A DNA stretch of 64,000 nt from Tulasnella sp. 424. Taxonomy: Eukaryota; Basidiomycota; Agaricomycetes; Cantharellales; Tulasnellaceae. The translations under genes were made by a program, and so were the position numbers. The notes below the pieces were generated by a model, which saw only the letters and a program-made list of their open reading frames with translations, was not told the DNA's origin and did no database searches. The stretch spans positions 1 through 64,000 of the forward strand of contig WSUB01000171.1 in NCBI GenBank assembly GCA_019633425.1, written 5' to 3'. The stretch's first letter is position 1. Every line of letters begins with the position of its first letter. Positions 32,677 to 43,717 of this stretch are shown piece by piece.

Positions 32677-35600
32677 ATGGCGGTCTCGGACTCCAAGGCG
32701 CCCAAACTCGCGGAAGACGCCACGTTAAAGAAAGCTGTAGGTGTATTTCACGACTCGAGAGAACGATTACTGATATAAGATCTTCAAGCGGGATGTCCTT
32801 GTCGGAATGTCCTCCCGCCGAATCGACCCTACCAGAATAAAAATGAAAGAAGCCCAAACGGGCAAAAGAGGCGGTCAAGGCGTCGTTGTCGTTGGAACAC
32901 TCAGTCCCTCCGAGACGATGGACAACGGATTGCCTGAACTGAAAGTGGCCGTGAAGAAGTTGGAGTGGAAGCGGGATGATGCAGGAGAGTCCGCGAAGTT
33001 TTTCAAGGTATCGTCGGCTACGTCAACGGTCTTTGTCGTTCTCTAACCGCGCTTTCATAGTCTTTCGTCAACGAGCTCAGCCTAATGGAGTCACTCTCTC
33101 ACCCTAACATTATTATGCTCGTCGGCTTTGTCGAAGACATGGAGAAAGGAGACGCTTGGATGATTTTACCTTGGGAAGGAAACGGCAACGTTCGGGAATT
33201 TCTGCAGTCGGGGGAGTGGGATATTCCAGAACGTATATCTCTCGTAAGTGCGATCTACAATGCTAGGAGATAATTTAGCCACTGAGCTTCTGGTATATGT
33301 AGATCCAAGATATAGCAAAGGGACTGGAGTACTTACATAGTCGACAACCCCCCATCTGTCATGGTGACCTCAAATCTGTGGGTCCTTCGAGTCCGTTCCT
33401 CGAACGCTTCACCCTAATCCAGTCGTCATCCAGTTCAACATCCTTGTCAACTCCTCATACCATGCGGTTATCACCGACTTCGGGTCGGCTCGTGTTCCAC
33501 GAAGCCTCCCAGCAGAGAAAAACGACAATGGGTCGGCTGGAGCTCTGGTTTTTGAGGACGCAGCCGACGGGTCGATCTCCCCAAAGATCCAGTTCGACGC
33601 TTCCACTATGGAGCTCACCTTGACCGGACCAAAGTTCAGTACAAGGTGGACAGCTCCCGAGGTGTTGAATAACGGGATGCAGGATTTACCCAGCGACATG
33701 TGGGCTTTTGGGTGGGTTTCCTGGGAGGTGAGTCGGGCGCGGTTCAGTTTCTAGCCATCTTCCGCTAACTTACAACGGTGGCGACATGTCAGGTAGTAAC
33801 TGGGAAGATTCCCTCTGACGATCTCAATCTCGAGTCGGTCATTATAGTACATGCCTTTAAGGGGAAATTGCCCGAGATTCGGAAGGACGCCGACCTGTCC
33901 CTTGTTCTCAAGCTCTGCAGCCTGATGACCGATTGTTGGCTCTCAGATCCCGCAAAAAGGATCCAAGCGTCCAATTTTGAGCGAAGGGTTGACAAGATGG
34001 TGAGTATTTTGGTCCAGAGTGGGGTAATCGGTTCTAAAATGAATTTTTCAAGCCTTCCGTGACTCCTTCGGGCTATTCCGCCGGTGGTAAGAAAGTTCGG
34101 TCTGCTCACCTGCTTCTCGAGCTCGGCAAAACATACAACCTTCAGAGCGATCGAGCAATGGCAGAGTCCCATTTTCGGTCATCCCTTGATGTTGCGAGTC
34201 GAACGAAAGATAGTTTGGCGATGGCGAACGCCTTGGATCGCCTTGGGGATGTTCACCGCGCTCAGTCGAGGTATTCGGAGGCGGAGAAGGCTATCACGGA
34301 AGCGCACGACATCTACTCTCGCATCGGGAACGACGTGGGTGCCGCAAACGCGTTGCACGGCTTGGGAGAAATCTATCGTCCTCAGTCGAGGAATCAGGAG
34401 GCGGAGAAGGCTTTTACGGAAGCGCACGACATCCACTCTCGCATCGGGAATGACCTGGGGGCCGCAAACGCGTTGCAAGGCCTGGGGTATATTTATCACC
34501 ACCAGTCAAGGAATCAGGAGGCGGAGAAGGCTTTCACGGAATCGCACGACATCCACTGTCGCATCGGGAATGACATGGGTGCCGCAAACGCGTTGGACGG
34601 CCGGGGGCATATTTATCGCGCTCAGTCGAGGTATCAGGAGGCGGAGAAGGCTTTCACGGGGGCGCACGACATCCACTCTCGCATCGGGAATGACATGGGT
34701 GCCGCAAACGCGTTGCAAGGCCTGGGGTATATTTATCACCACCAGTCAAGGAATCAGGAGGCGGAGAAGGCTTTCACGGAAGCGCACGACATCCACTCTC
34801 GCATCGGGAATGACATGGGTGCCGCAGACGCGTTGGTCGGCCTGGGCGATATTTATCGCCACCAGTGGAGGAATCAGGAGGCGGAGAAGGCTTTCACGGA
34901 AGCGCACAACATCCACTCTCGTATCCGGAATGACAAGGGTGCCGCAAACGCGTTGCAAGGTCTGGGGAATGTTTTTTACCACCAGTCGAGGAATCAGGAG
35001 GCGGAGCAGGCTTTCATGGAAGCGCACGACATCCACTCTCGCATCGGGAACGACATCGGTGCCGCAAACGCGTTGGACGACTTGGGGAATATTTATCGCA
35101 AACAGTCGAGGAGTCAGGAGGCGGAGAAGGCTTTCACAGAAGCGCACGAGATTCACTCCCGCATCGGCCACGAGAACGGCATTGCAAACGCGTTATGGGG
35201 CTTAGGCACTACCTATCGCGCTCAGTCGAGGATTAGCGAGGCTGAAAAGGCTTTCAACCACGCCTACAACATCTACTCTCGCGTCGGAGACATCCAGGGC
35301 ACCGGGAACGCGTTACGCAGCCTCGCAATGCTTTATAGTCACCAGTGCAGATACGACGATGCGGAGGCGTCCTACCGCGTGGCAATCGCTTCCTATGAGG
35401 GTACTGAGGATGGTCACAGCAAAGCCCAAACGCTCCTGGCCCTCGGGCGAAATCGTCATAGCCAGCGCAGATATCCCGAGGCGGAGGAGGCTGCCACCGA
35501 AGCCCTTGCTATTTGGATCAGCATTGGCAACGAGGAATGTCAAGCGCGTGCTTTGTCATTTTTGTCCCAGATCTTCCAATCTCAATCAAGGGGTGACGAA

Positions 35601-36122
35601 GAAAAGGATGCGCTTATTCAAGCCGAAGCCCTACTTGCCCGAATCAATCATCAGACACTTCATGCAGCTACATTGGCTCGGCTCGGCGATATCCACGTCG
35701 CGCAGGGCACGTATGACGAAGCCGAGGAGTATTACCGCCTTGCTCAAGCTGTATTCTCAAGCATGGACGACGTTAGGGGTGAAGCTACTGAGTTGCTCAG
35801 TCTTGGGAGCATGTACGTCCTCCAGGGTCGATATAATGGAGCGGAGGAATGCTTCGCCGACGCGCGTGTAGCATATGCTGGCATTGCCGACGGGGAGGGT
35901 GAAGCCGAGGCGTTGGATGGACTGATGGCGGTACACGTTCTGCAAGGCAATTTTGTCGATGCGAAGGCTGCTTGCGTGGAGGCTCGCGAAATGTACGCGC
36001 AAATGGGGCTGCCGACGAGTGAGATTTGGAAAATGACTTGGGAGCTCGCCGCGGATCTGGATAACCCAATCGGATCGATGTTAGCCGGTCTTTTCCAATC
36101 ACAGAGGCCCAGCGCTTTGTGA
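32677..36122 (+). CDS. TKL-type protein kinase with C-terminal TPR array, copy C (intact, 1038 aa)
   Basis: Exons 32677-32736, 32780-33007, 33061-33243, 33303-33377, 33434-33727, 33793-33999, 34053-36122; every junction is GT-AG and in frame. Residues 1-350 are a protein kinase: Gly-rich RGGQGVVVVGTL, VAVKKLEW, NELSLMESLSHPNII, HGDLKSFNILV, ITDFGSARV, RWTAPEVLNN, SDMWAFGWVSWEV. Residues 370-1020 hold about 16 TPR-like repeats of 40 residues. Those in the middle are nearly identical (consensus GAANALxGLGxIYxxQSRNQ) and vary at a few positions; the last six are divergent. No signal peptide or membrane segment is seen, so it is probably cytoplasmic. By architecture a peptide-recognising signalling protein, analogous to fungal STAND/NLR-type proteins but with a kinase in place of the NTPase. 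Function unproven. Confidence 0.85.
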
Positions 36123-36934
36123 TGAAGTAGGTATTTATGGGTCCGTAGGCTGAAGCGCTCTTCAAATGGCTAATGAGTCTCGTTTCTAAGACGGATTCTT
36201 CGTACGTTCTGTCGATGTATTCCCGGCTTCTTCTCGCGAGCATCTCTTTCGATTATGTCCCATGTCGCTCAGGGTATTGCAAACGCCTCCCCTCCTTATG
36301 TTGCTTTTTATGTCCTGTGGATCCATCGTTTTCGCAGCACGCATACCCTCGTCTTTTCTTTGCCAAATGATACTTCTTTTTTTCAACCTTCGTCCAAGGG
36401 TCCTAGTCGGGCGACGTCCAACCCTCTCAAGTAAGGGTGCGAGCCAGCTGAAAGGATAGTCTCCGCACCCAAACGTAGTCCCTCACGTGGCGCACGCTGT
36501 TCAATAACTAAGATCCGGACAACCTTTTGGGGAAGAGATTTCCGAGGCGTCATGCCATCCCCTCCAGCGGGCTTCGTAAAGCTCGGGCTGATGCCTTTCG
36601 CCCAAAAAAGGAGATGGCGTCACATTATATCGGCGCGACCGCCAGGCACAACCCGAATCCCCACAGCACAACCCCCCAAAGCCGAGTTTATCGTGGACAA
36701 GCAAAGTCTGAGTCCAAGAGAAAATTCTATCATTGTCTGATGACACCAAAATCAAAAACCCAGGCATATACATCGGTCCACCACGACGAATAATTGCAGC
36801 AGAGGTCGAGGTTGAACAACGCCATATCTAGATTAACTCTATATCTCAGTTTAAATCAAAATCTTTTATGGCATTCTCCCTCCCCTTCTTTCCCTCAGAA
36901 CACGATCGTCGATGGAGGTAAAGTCTCCGACGAC
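36123..36934. repeat. Duplicated 3' spacer after kinase C
   Basis: Matches the spacers after copies A and B. The TGACGTCA palindrome of B is changed to TGGCGTCA here. No gene. Confidence 0.65.
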
Positions 36935-37420
36935 CCGAGCGGAAAGACAGCTGGACGTCCTGAATGAACGCGGACGCGTTCGCGAACCTGTTTATGCCCA
37001 GGGTGATCCACTTTCATGTTGGTTTAGATTTAATGAGGCTGGAACTGATGGTCCGTGGGCCGTCCCAACGTGGGGTCAAAGAATCCTGAACAAGGGAGAT
37101 GCGGCAACCTTGACATCGGCACCGTCGGCTTCAAGTCCGGATCTGGCCTATGTTTGCTTGGCTATACTACATTCCCTTTCAGACTACGAGAAAGCTGCTG
37201 GGATACTTGACACTTGGCGTTTCGCCTTCACCTCGGCTCGTAACCGAAGCTGGGCGACGGCGTCGTGATCCTGAACTCTTCGCTCTTTGAGGCAAGCGGA
37301 GAGGACTTCTTTCAGCCAGACCACGACACACAAAGGCCAAGTTAGACATGGACTGGGTCTCCACTGGCAAAGGCGGCGCCGTCGATGATGCGTGGATCTT
37401 TCCCCGCTCGCGAGATGGCC
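36935..37420 (+). pseudogene. M43 pappalysin-like metallopeptidase fragment, copy C
   Basis: Second copy of the remnant at 29144-29590. It reads RQLDVLNERGRVREP, LSCWFRFNEAGTDGPW, LNKGDAATL, then, after a one-base slip, IGTVGFKSGSGLCLLGYTT. Further on, the frame at about 37320-37365 gives THKGQVRHGLGLHW, which lines up with the HEXXHXXGXXH zinc site but lacks the key Glu and correct His spacing. Clearly decayed. Confidence 0.62.
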
Positions 37421-38489
37421 CATGATTAATCGCTGATTCTACCGGCCCGCACAGCCCGTCATCGTGGCGTACGAGAGACAAAGACACCGCTACTGGAGAC
37501 AAGTTCCCCGACCCTCGTGAGTACTCCACGTTTCACTCTCGGCAGACCGGCTGATGCTGTCCTAGACCTTATGTAGTTAATGTACAAGTTCCCGTGCCGA
37601 GCAAGTTTTTTAACAACCCGGAGCCGGTTCTCGTCTGCAGCGTGCAATATTCCTTACGATTCTTACATGGCTGGTAAGGCTCTACCTTGTTTTTTTATTG
37701 GTGATTCGTCTCTAGAGCTGTGCCTGACCTTCGGCATGGTCCAGCCGGCCAGATCAAACGTCGCAAGGGGTAAAAATTCGCAACGTTCCATGGTATCGGC
37801 AAGCTCCTGCCGTCCCCGAGCGGATCAGCAATTTGAAGCACACGGCTAAATTGAACGAAGGGAAGCTTTTGAATGAGTGGGAGTACGTACCTATCTGTAC
37901 CTACTATACACATTGTGATTTGCCCCGTTTCATCCGGAGAGAGGGTCAATCACGATGATGCAAAATTGCCTTGCATTTCGTTACGAGTAATATAAGCATG
38001 CCACGCAGGCAATTGAGGTAAGCGCTTTGACTCTCTTAGAGGAAATTTCTTGGCATTGTGTCCAAATACCGCACTGAGCAACGAACTCGCAGGGAAATCT
38101 TCGGGGGCACTTGCACGTCTTCGGCCCTGGCTAGAATTTCCATCTCGAGATTCATCCCCTGAGACGGACAGCATTGAGCTCACGACGAACTGGGAAAGGG
38201 TGTGAATGGGAAAAAAGGGCTGGGCATTGTTGAGATGGTGTGGCTGGCAGTTTCAAGTCTAATAATAGTTCTCAGGGATTTAGACACCGACTCTCCCAGA
38301 TGGCCAAGGGGGGGTCGCCGGTCCTTATCATATACGTCGGATTTTTTCTCGGTCCCCCCTCTTCTCTTCCCTCCATCATCTCTCTCTCCCTCTCTTCTCT
38401 TGGTCTCTCTTGTGCCACCTTCGCGTCTGCGTCCTGTCTTTTATTCAACGTTCGACTGTAGAGCCCAAAACCAACCACTTCCCTTAATC
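37421..38489. other. Spacer between duplicated region and glycoprotein gene
   Basis: No repeat copies from about 37480 on. An 85-codon-class minus-strand frame at 37950-38183 (SMLSVSGDESRDGNSSQGRR) is unrecognised and unsupported. The C/T-rich stretch at 38340-38480 is a typical fungal core promoter or 5' UTR for the gene starting at 38490. Confidence 0.5.
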
Positions 38490-39846
38490 ATGTCCCCTGC
38501 CAAGACCATTGTTGCTATTTTTTCCGCTCTTCTCGCGGCATCGTCGGCCGTTAGTGCCCAGTATACCGCCACGTACCTGCCGGGCAACACCCCCAACCAC
38601 TCTGAGGACGGCCAATACGGTACCAACCAGTGTGGAACTGGAAGCAACCAAGAATCGCTTTGCCAGAATGCGTTCATCAACTCCATCGAGGATTTCTGCG
38701 TTTGGTGCGTGTCGCCGCCGGCATTCAAGATTTTTTTTTCATTATGAACACCCCCTGCCAAGAGCTTTCGTCACTGACCTCGCTTTCCCCTCTTTAGGGC
38801 CCCTCCATACTCTGACGGCAAGAACGCGACCATCGGAGAAACTGAGGTGCGTGTCGACGGCGAGCATACGGGGGGTGGGGTTATGCAATATCAAAACTGA
38901 CTTCTCTCCCACAGCGATACGAGGTCGCATGGTGCTTGAAGGACGGTTACGGCACCCGTCTGATTCCTGACGGCACCATCATCGGCGCCCACTGGGTCGA
39001 AACCCCAGACTACGTTCAAATCACTGGCAATGGCGACTTCACCAAGATTGGCATTCCAAAAGGCGATTCTGGAGGAGAGTTGGATCCTCATGGTATGTCA
39101 CGGCCTATCTGTAGACCCCTGCGCTGCTAAACTTGGGTCGGGGACTGACGACGACGGCGGCGACATAGGTGCTGATGGCAATGGAAACCCTATTGGTGGT
39201 CTTGTCTTTGGTAACTCGTTTGGCAAGATGCAGCAATACCACGAGTGGACGGTGCGTTCTTCCTTCTCCCTTGCGAGACACACTTGGCTTGGGGGCTAAA
39301 CCATATTCTTATTCCGTTCTTAGAGTTTCATGTCCGACACCGAGTTCTGCTTCCGGGCTTGCAAGCCCGGACCCAACGCGACCAAGCTCTGCCAACACGT
39401 CTACGACGTCATGGGGTACGTGGGCTCACCATCCCCACATCTTCGTTCTTTCTAACTCTCCCCGCCTTCCTCCCAGATGCCAATGGAACATGCCCGGCGA
39501 CTACTCCAACGGCGTCTTCGACTCTTGCATGGGCGACTCGGCTCAACCCATGGGTGTCTACGGCACGTCCACCTTCCACCAAGGCGACCCCGTCACTCCC
39601 GAAGCCCACCCAAAGCCCGCCACATCCCAGTGCACGACCACCGCATCCCTCACGCAGATCAACCCGAGTGCTACCCATTCCTCCTCTAGCGCGACCATCA
39701 CTCCCGTTGCCTCTCACTCCCAAGCTGCTGCTTCCGCCACCGCCACCACTTCGGCTCACAACGCCGCGCTCGGCAGGAGCGTCTCTTGGGAGGGCGTTGC
39801 CTTTGGTAGCGTCGTCGGCTTGGTTGGTGTTCTGGCCGCCCTATAA
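38490..39846 (+). CDS. Secreted, probably GPI-anchored glycoprotein (MAG-like family)
   Basis: Exons 38490-38704, 38798-38846, 38915-39092, 39169-39251, 39324-39415, 39477-39846 give 328 residues with all junctions in frame. Residues 1-24 are a signal peptide (MSPAKTIVAIFSALLAASSA). A Cys-rich ectodomain follows (NQCGTGSNQESLCQNAFINS; CFRACKPGPNATKLCQHVYD; CQWNMPGDYSNGVFDSCMGD). Then come a Ser/Thr-rich, probably O-glycosylated stretch and a C-terminal hydrophobic tail (VSWEGVAFGSVVGLVGVLAA) with no basic residues after it, the GPI-anchor pattern. It resembles the basidiomycete 'macrofage activating glycoprotein' family by the QWNMP and Cys pattern, from memory. Cell-wall or surface location is inferred; no biochemical activity is known to me. 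Confidence 0.8.
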
Positions 39847-40286
39847 TTCCGGGATCCTATACCCTTCCTCCTTCATTCATCACCACGAACTTTGCTTCTT
39901 TCTTCGGACTTGGAATTTTCGGAACATGGGAAACGCTTTTCGACATCTGTGCTTTATTTTGTTCGCGTCGTTCACTTTTAGAGCTGTTCATCTTCTTTCG
40001 TTGCCGCTTCAGGACACTACTCTACGTACATCCTTGTTGTCATTACACGGTCTCTTCTCTTGGGGTTGTATATGTCACTGTTCAGTGGGCTATTGTACTT
40101 GCAATATAGCTTGCCTCTCAATGGTGCCTCGTTCCAACACTCACATTCTGCCAGCCATGAACTGCCGACGATCGCGTGAAACTGAGATGGGTTAAAGATT
40201 GCCAGGTCCGCGCAGGGGCGCAAGAGCTAAATAAGACTCTACAAAGCATAGATAATAAATGCTCAAGGAGTGAGGGGAAACAAAAA
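39847..40286. other. Intergenic, tail-to-tail 3' regions
   Basis: Separates the convergent 3' ends of the MAG-like gene and HEM14. The first part is T-rich 3' UTR-like sequence. No gene seen. Confidence 0.6.
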
Positions 40287-42106
40287 TCAGTCCTCGTCTG
40301 TCCTCAACCCTACGCTCCTTGCCAGAGAAATATTATCTGCCAGGCTAATACCATGCCCCGCACCAGGTCCGATGATCTTGAACCTCGGACCCCAAGCGCC
40401 CTCCCTCGCCAGCCGCTTCATCTCGTACAATATCCTCGACGAGCCCGGCTTGTACGTCGGTATGCAGTTGCGGTGCGTGTGCAGGACGTGGAACGTCGGT
40501 TCCGGCAACGGTTCTTCCGCGCCCAAGTAGAACCCGAGCGTGCGCAAGACCATCTCCAAGTCCGGTTGGGAGAGCTGTTGGCTCGTCGTGGAAGGTGCCG
40601 TGGAAGGGGTGCGTGGAGGGGAAGAGGAGGGTTGGAATAAGGGGAACGGCCCGCCGAGCATCATCGTCATGATGGTCGGCTGAGTTCGGTGGTCGTGCGT
40701 CGAGTCTAGAGAGGAATCGAACGCAGTCCCTAGCACGTTTTGGAGTAATGGTGGGGTTTGCCCGGTGGACAGCACGCTTTCGCCTAGTATCGGCGCCATG
40801 TGCTTGTGCGTAGGTCGGGGCGGGGCGATGGCTGTTGAAGGGTAGTCGTTTCGCGGACGCGGCACGAGGAACCCGAAACCCAGTGGGTGTAGAGGCTTCG
40901 GCGAAGGCGGGAAGACGAAGTTGAGAACTTGGACAGAGGTGTGTGGGTTGTTGAGGAGTTGCGGGAGAGGAGTGGTTCTGAATGCGGATGATTGGAACAT
41001 GATGTCGTAGAGCGTTGGGAGGGGTAGTGTCGAGGTGACGTGGCTCGCGTCAAGAGTCGATCCGTCCTCAAGACTGATCTGAATCACGGAACGGGGATGG
41101 ATGAGGCTCCACGGTAGGTAAGTTCAATCAAACACATACCTTGAAGTCACCGTTCTCCTTCTGCACAGATGAAACACCATTTCCTGTGAGCAACTTCACA
41201 TTCTCCATCTCGCTCAACCGCGCCTCCAACGTCTTCGGAACCATCTCCAGCCCTCCCACAAACGAAAAAGTCGCCGCATTCGCCAAAATACCATCCAACT
41301 GAGTCGTCTTTCTTCTTCCAGAATCACCTTCCTGTTCCCGCTTGGCCATCTGCATCTGCTTCCGCTTGACCAACGCAGGCCATATCCCAGCCAATATATG
41401 ACCCTCTCCTTCCCTCTCCGCATGCGTTAAGATGGGCAAAGTCGACTTGACGGACAGTTCCCTAGAGTCGGCGGCGTAGATACCGTGAATGACCGCGCTG
41501 ACCAGTTGACGTGCCATTTCAGGCGAGAATCGTCGTGAAATGATCGAGTCGATGCTTTCGTCGTCGTAATCTTTTGGAGTGTTGGGCGCTTTCCAGAATT
41601 CGCCTATGAGGGGTTTGGCCATCCATCGGAAGTTGGAAGAGAGTGGAAGGTGCAAAGGTGTTGGAGGGACGAGGGCAAGCTCGCCTGGTATTCCAGGATC
41701 TTGTTCGTTTTCTAGGTATACGTATCGCAGGTGCCCGGCAGGTGAGTTTAAGGGCGTCGCAATGATATAATCTTGCAAATTCAAGTCCTCAATCTAGAGA
41801 CGGTCAAAAAAGCGGTCGGTTAAAACGGATCCCAGCACATATCACCATAGGTATCGATGTTTCAACACCAAGACATACCAACCGAATAAGCGAATACGGT
41901 GCCGACATCGCTCTAAACGTCCTCGGCCCCGCTTCCAACGCGATTTTAGAATTCGCGATCGGCAATGACCGGATCCATCCCCCGACCCTGTGAGATTTTT
42001 CGACGAGAGTGATTCTTGTGGATTTTGGTAGCGATTTGGCGGCGTAAAAGGCTGTAGTTAGGCCACTGATACCACCTCCGAAGATGACGAGGTGGCGGGG
42101 TGCCAT
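40287..42106 (-). CDS. HEM14: Protoporphyrinogen oxidase
   Basis: Catalyses the six-electron oxidation of protoporphyrinogen IX to protoporphyrin IX, the penultimate step of heme synthesis, at the mitochondrial inner membrane with FAD. Exons (minus): 42106-41879, 41793-41140, 41078-40287, giving 557 residues with in-frame GT-AG introns of 85 and 61 bp. The N-terminus has the FAD-binding HLVIFGGGISGLTTAFYAA and EKSHRVGGWIRS. The middle has SIISRRFSPEMARQLVSAVI with HGIYAAD and GGLEMVPKTLEARL. The C-terminus closes with IIGPGAGHGISLADNISLAR, the second FAD-contact segment. Length and motif order fit fungal Hem14. Divergently transcribed from ATP10; ATGs are 155 bp apart. Confidence 0.93.
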
Positions 42107-42261
42107 TTTGTGGGCGTTGGGGTGGCGCGGGGAACTTGCGAGGTCGGGAAACAGAGAGTTGGTGGGAGTTGCGGCGCGCGTTCGACGATCCCTTGCAAAA
42201 TACGTGCAAACTTGTTCCCGCACCCCTTCTTCAAAAACGTCCGCCGACGGCTCCATCTACC
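42107..42261. promoter_or_regulatory. Shared divergent promoter of HEM14 and ATP10
   Basis: Only 155 bp separate the two start codons, so both promoters and 5' UTRs must fit here or overlap the opposite gene's first exon. The segment is GC-rich and lacks an obvious TATA box. Co-regulation of two mitochondrial-biogenesis genes is plausible but inferred. Confidence 0.6.
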
Positions 42262-43532
42262 ATGATACCTAGAAGCGTTGCTCGGATCCAAGCTGGCCGA
42301 CTTTCATCAAGATCTTTCACTTCAATTCGTTCAAGCAATGCGCTCAATCTTTCCACAGCTGCATCATTCTCAAGAACGAGCCAAAAATCTCCGCAACTTG
42401 CCGTGACACCGTCTCCCGTGTTCAGTCGGAGTTTAGCATCAAAACCAAGCTCGTCACCGCCAGGCTCCTCTAAATCCTCACCTGAACCAGGAGTCTCAGA
42501 GGAGGATGGCCCAAGCCTTGCGCCTCTACCCATCCTTCCTCGAGCACTCGGAGTTCCAAAGCCGCCAACCGCCGAGGCACGGTCTTGGCAGGAGAAGAAA
42601 GAGGAGATGCTCGACAGGGACAAACATCTTGAGAAGCGAAAATTCTTGTGAGTGGGGTTGGTGTTCTTTCAATCCGAATTGGGCCCATACGACAACCACA
42701 GTTCCTTTCTAGGATAAAGCAAGCCACAAGTGGGTACTTTGAAGACTTCCACAAGACGATGCATGGTGGCCATGGCGGAAAGATGTGGATGGCACCCAAA
42801 GTTTTGATCCGTGAAGATGTGAGTGGAGGAGTTGCAGCAGTCGCGGGGGTAAGCTGAAGCTGTTCCCTTACGTTGTAGAAATCCCTCTACTTTCCGGACG
42901 TGGCAGGCAAGAATTTGCTAGGAGACCAAGTACACACCACGACGCTATGTAAAGGAAACATATCAGTAGTGGCGTTCCTCTCAACGCAGGCAGCAGAGGT
43001 GCGAGGATCAGGGCGCTTGATAGGCCTGGATGTCAGTGCAGCTCATTCTCCATCCTTGCACCTAGGAACACGTCAAATCTTTCACGAAATTCGTGCTCGC
43101 AGCCTACACCAGCGATCCGAAGTTCAAGTTTGTTCAGGCAAGTTTGGGTCCTCACCACCCGATGACGGCCACTCAACTCATGTGACCTCCATACAGATCA
43201 ACCTTCAAGAAAACATCTTAAAGTCCGCGATCGTTTCGTTGTCTAAATCATCCATCAAACGGACCATACCCCAGGAATTCCACGAAACATACATGCACTC
43301 GTCTCAGAATATGGAAATGCTTCGGAAGCCACTGGGATTCGAGAACAAGCACTTGGGTTTTGTCTACCTGGTGGACGAGAACCTCAAAATTCGGTGGGCT
43401 GGATGTGGATACGCGAAAGACGAAGAAGGGGTTTACTTAATGGAGTTGACGAATAAGCTGTTGCAGCGGTTGCAGAGTGAGGGGGAATCTAAGAAGGATG
43501 CGGCTGGCGAGATAGGGAAGGAGAAGTCATAG
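42262..43532 (+). CDS. ATP10: Mitochondrial ATP synthase assembly factor Atp10
   Basis: Atp10 is a chaperone at the matrix side of the inner membrane that binds subunit 6 of the ATP synthase Fo sector during assembly. Exons 42262-42647, 42713-42818, 42879-42998, 43066-43137, 43197-43532 give 339 residues. The first about 90 residues are Ser/Arg-rich with almost no acids (MIPRSVARIQAGRLSSRSFT), a matrix-targeting presequence. Family landmarks follow: YFPDVAGKNLLGD, ISVVAFLSTQAAE, IPQEFHETYMHSSQNMEMLR, LGFVYLVDENLKIRWAGCGY. The fourth intron (43138-43196) starts with GC (CAG/GCAAGT), a GC-AG intron, needed to keep the frame. The divergent neighbour is HEM14. Confidence 0.9.
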
Positions 43533-43717
43533 AAGATTGGTTCTAGGTATCTTATTTTGCTATGCACCGCCACATTTCATGTCTTCGCTGTCGATTCCAA
43601 TTGCGGCCTTGGCAAGCACGAAGGTCATAAACCAAACATGGGTATGGTATTCTCACAGAAAACTCTTCGAACCGAAGGGGTACTTTTGAGACCGTACGCG
43701 TCGTCTCATACAGTATT

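Noticed and set aside
32677..36122. NB-ARC/STAND NTPase domain in the kinase-TPR proteins
   Set aside because: No P-loop GxxGxGK(S/T) or MHD-like motif is present. The N-terminal domain is clearly a kinase by its VAVK, HGD and DFG motifs.
38490..39846. Glycoside hydrolase or protease identity for the MAG-like protein
   Set aside because: No catalytic motif is visible; the Cys-rich ectodomain and GPI-like tail only support a surface glycoprotein.
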